Of a stretch of 64,000 bases of DNA, positions 62,738-64,000 are shown one piece after another (the stretch's first letter is position 1; the number at the start of each line of letters is the position of its first letter). The position numbers were made by a program, and so were the translations under genes. Under the pieces are notes generated by a model that saw nothing but the letters and a program-made list of their open reading frames with translations, made no database searches and was not told where the DNA came from. The stretch comes from Rotaria sordida (taxonomy: Eukaryota; Rotifera; Eurotatoria; Philodinida; Philodinidae). The stretch lies in assembly GCA_905250125.1 (NCBI GenBank), contig CAJNOL010000305.1, positions 63,774 to 127,773 on the forward strand, read 5' to 3'.

Positions 62738-63373
62738 CTATGGAGAAAATATATCATGTACTTGTTCAATAAGTATTTCAAGTAAGCGTTGAATTGATTT
62801 GGAATTTTTTAATCCAACCATTGGATCAGGATTTTCTGAACGCATTATTGTTGGAGCAAAAACAATAGCTAAATTTTCTATTATCATTTGATTACGGATT
62901 GAATGCTGAGAAACTTTTAATAGATGTTCACATAAATATTTTAATGTATAAAAATGTGCTGGTGGTAAACGACGAATTATTGTACGAATTGTTGTTACAC
63001 ATATTGTTGATGGACGAAGTTCAAGTAATTGTGTTTGAATATCAAAAGTAACAAGTGGAATAGGTAATTGTCTTAAATATAATTTTAATACACAAGCTAT
63101 TGCATGAATATCAGGATAACGTTCTTGAGATAGATCAACATGAGCACAATCACGTTCAAATGCTAATTTAATTTCTTCGATAGTATCAGAAAATCCTGCA
63201 ATTCGATAAAGACCTTCAGTATCAAGTGCATGTGGACGTGATTCAATTTCATTAATACATTTTTCAAGTACAACTGGTGTTAATGAAGTTACTGATGAAG
63301 CTGGTGTTGTAGCTTTAATTAGCGTTGTCAAATCAACACCAAAAATTGATTTTAAATATTTCATATGTGGTAC
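62738..63373 (-). CDS. CHN: Chimaerin-like RhoGAP, last exon only
   Basis: C-terminal Rac-GAP domain of a chimaerin-type protein. The exon begins after TTTTTTATTTAG at 63373 in phase 0 and ends at the stop codon at 62738-62740 (211 residues). It opens VPHMKYLKSIFGVDLTTLIK, matching the linker between the C1 and GAP domains of chimaerins. The GAP signatures are EGLYRIAGFSDTIEEIKLAF with the catalytic Arg finger in YRIAGF, LKLYLRQLPIPLVTF, LPPAHFYTLKYLCEHL and ENLAIVFAPTIMRS. It hydrolyses GTP on Rac-like GTPases. The SH2 and C1 exons expected upstream are not visible in the remaining 627 bp and must lie past the right edge. The gene could also be a C1-less ARHGAP, but the linker favours chimaerin. 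Confidence 0.88.
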   Translation of the reverse strand, partial: VPHMKYLKSIFGVDLTTLIKATTPASSVTSLTPVVLEKCINEIESRPHALDTEGLYRIAGFSDTIEEIKLAFERDCAHVDLSQERYPDIHAIACVLKLYLRQLPIPLVTFDIQTQLLELRPSTICVTTIRTIIRRLPPAHFYTLKYLCEHLLKVSQHSIRNQMIIENLAIVFAPTIMRSENPDPMVGLKNSKSIQRLLEILIEQVHDIFSP

Positions 63374-64000
63374 CTAAATAAAAAATAAATTCAATTAACT
63401 AACTTTTCAAATGATCTTTTATTTAAAATAACATTTAATGAAAAAAGTTCATATTGAAATTCTAAAACTGAACTATACATTTCTTAAATATAAAGATAAA
63501 TAAATCATCTATGAACATTACACTGTATCATTGCTAAATATTCTTTGAAAAAAGTAAACATTCAGTTAAAAGAATCAATAGTTTATTAAAAAAGATATCT
63601 TTAAATTTACATGTAATGTTGGTTAGTTTCATGATGAAATCAATAATAACTAATATTCTCGTCCGAATTGAAGATGGATAAGATTAAGCTCAAACACTCA
63701 ACAATGGTAATAACTATCGATCTACAGTTTTTCGCAATCGAAAGAAAAGAACTCAGGATGACTTTTTGGTCTGATACCATATAAGGCCAAATTATTCTAA
63801 AAATCATCATCTAGACAAAACAACCAAAATTACATCGAAACAGTATTTCATTTCGATGTAGTTTTGACTTTGACCTCTTTGTCAAATAGAGGAACTTCAA
63901 ATCTATAGTTCAAGGCACAAAGCACATGAAAATGTTTTCATATTTCAATATTGAGAAAATATAATTGCCAATCTATTCGGTTAAATCACATAGAATTTCT
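63374..64000 (-). other. Intron of the chimaerin-like gene
   Basis: No further exon seen. Probably the start of a long intron that continues beyond the window. Confidence 0.55.

Overview
The window is AT-rich eukaryotic DNA. Its genes are cut into short exons by many GT..AG introns of about 45-70 bp, with a few introns of 0.4-1.7 kb. The spliceosomal introns, the animal gene set (synaptotagmin-like protein, chimaerin, makorin, a rhodopsin-like GPCR), a Cys/His-rich family that I associate with rotifers, and a bacterial-type polyhydroxyalkanoate depolymerase relic together suggest a bdelloid rotifer. This is inference from gene content, not proven. Exon boundaries were worked out by hand. For each complete protein gene the coding lengths sum to a multiple of three and the phases agree.

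Layout. 1-5644 (minus): synaptotagmin-like (Slp/bitesize) gene running off the left edge, with tRNA-Glu genes in two introns, one on each strand. 5.6-9.9 kb: gene-free. 9.9-10.3 kb (plus): small secreted Cys-rich protein, followed by decayed coding sequence. 13.5-18.4 kb (minus): tRNA 2'-phosphotransferase (TRPT1), dolichol-phosphate mannosyltransferase (DPM1), SNARE YKT6. 20.7-26.6 kb (minus): three diverged tandem paralogues with an N-terminal B-box-like finger, a coiled coil and two C2H2-like 'CPL' modules. 30.1-37.6 kb (plus): an 11-exon, 934-residue coiled-coil protein whose introns hold two hairpin elements. 38.7-40.6 kb (plus): makorin E3 ligase.

40.6-50.4 kb is rich in mobile and decayed DNA: a Tc1/mariner non-autonomous element with long inverted repeats that each carry two internal direct repeats, hairpin elements, a complete-ended Tc1 element with a wrecked transposase, a PHB-depolymerase pseudogene, and two intron-containing tRNA-Tyr genes. 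51.1-52.4 kb (plus): FMRFamide-receptor-like GPCR. 54.0-54.8 kb: another long hairpin element. 55.7-56.9 kb (plus): GT10 fucosyltransferase. 58.7-59.6 kb: mariner relic. 60.0-60.5 kb (plus): small ERICH2-like protein. 61.9-62.1 kb: hairpin element. 62.7-63.4 kb (minus): RhoGAP exon of a chimaerin, continuing past the right edge.

The genes do not form a pathway. DPM1, YKT6 and the fucosyltransferase all belong to the secretory pathway, but their proximity is probably chance. The most distinctive features are the tandem B-box/CPL family and the variety of inverted-repeat elements, at least six in 64 kb, three of them inside or next to the coiled-coil and makorin genes.
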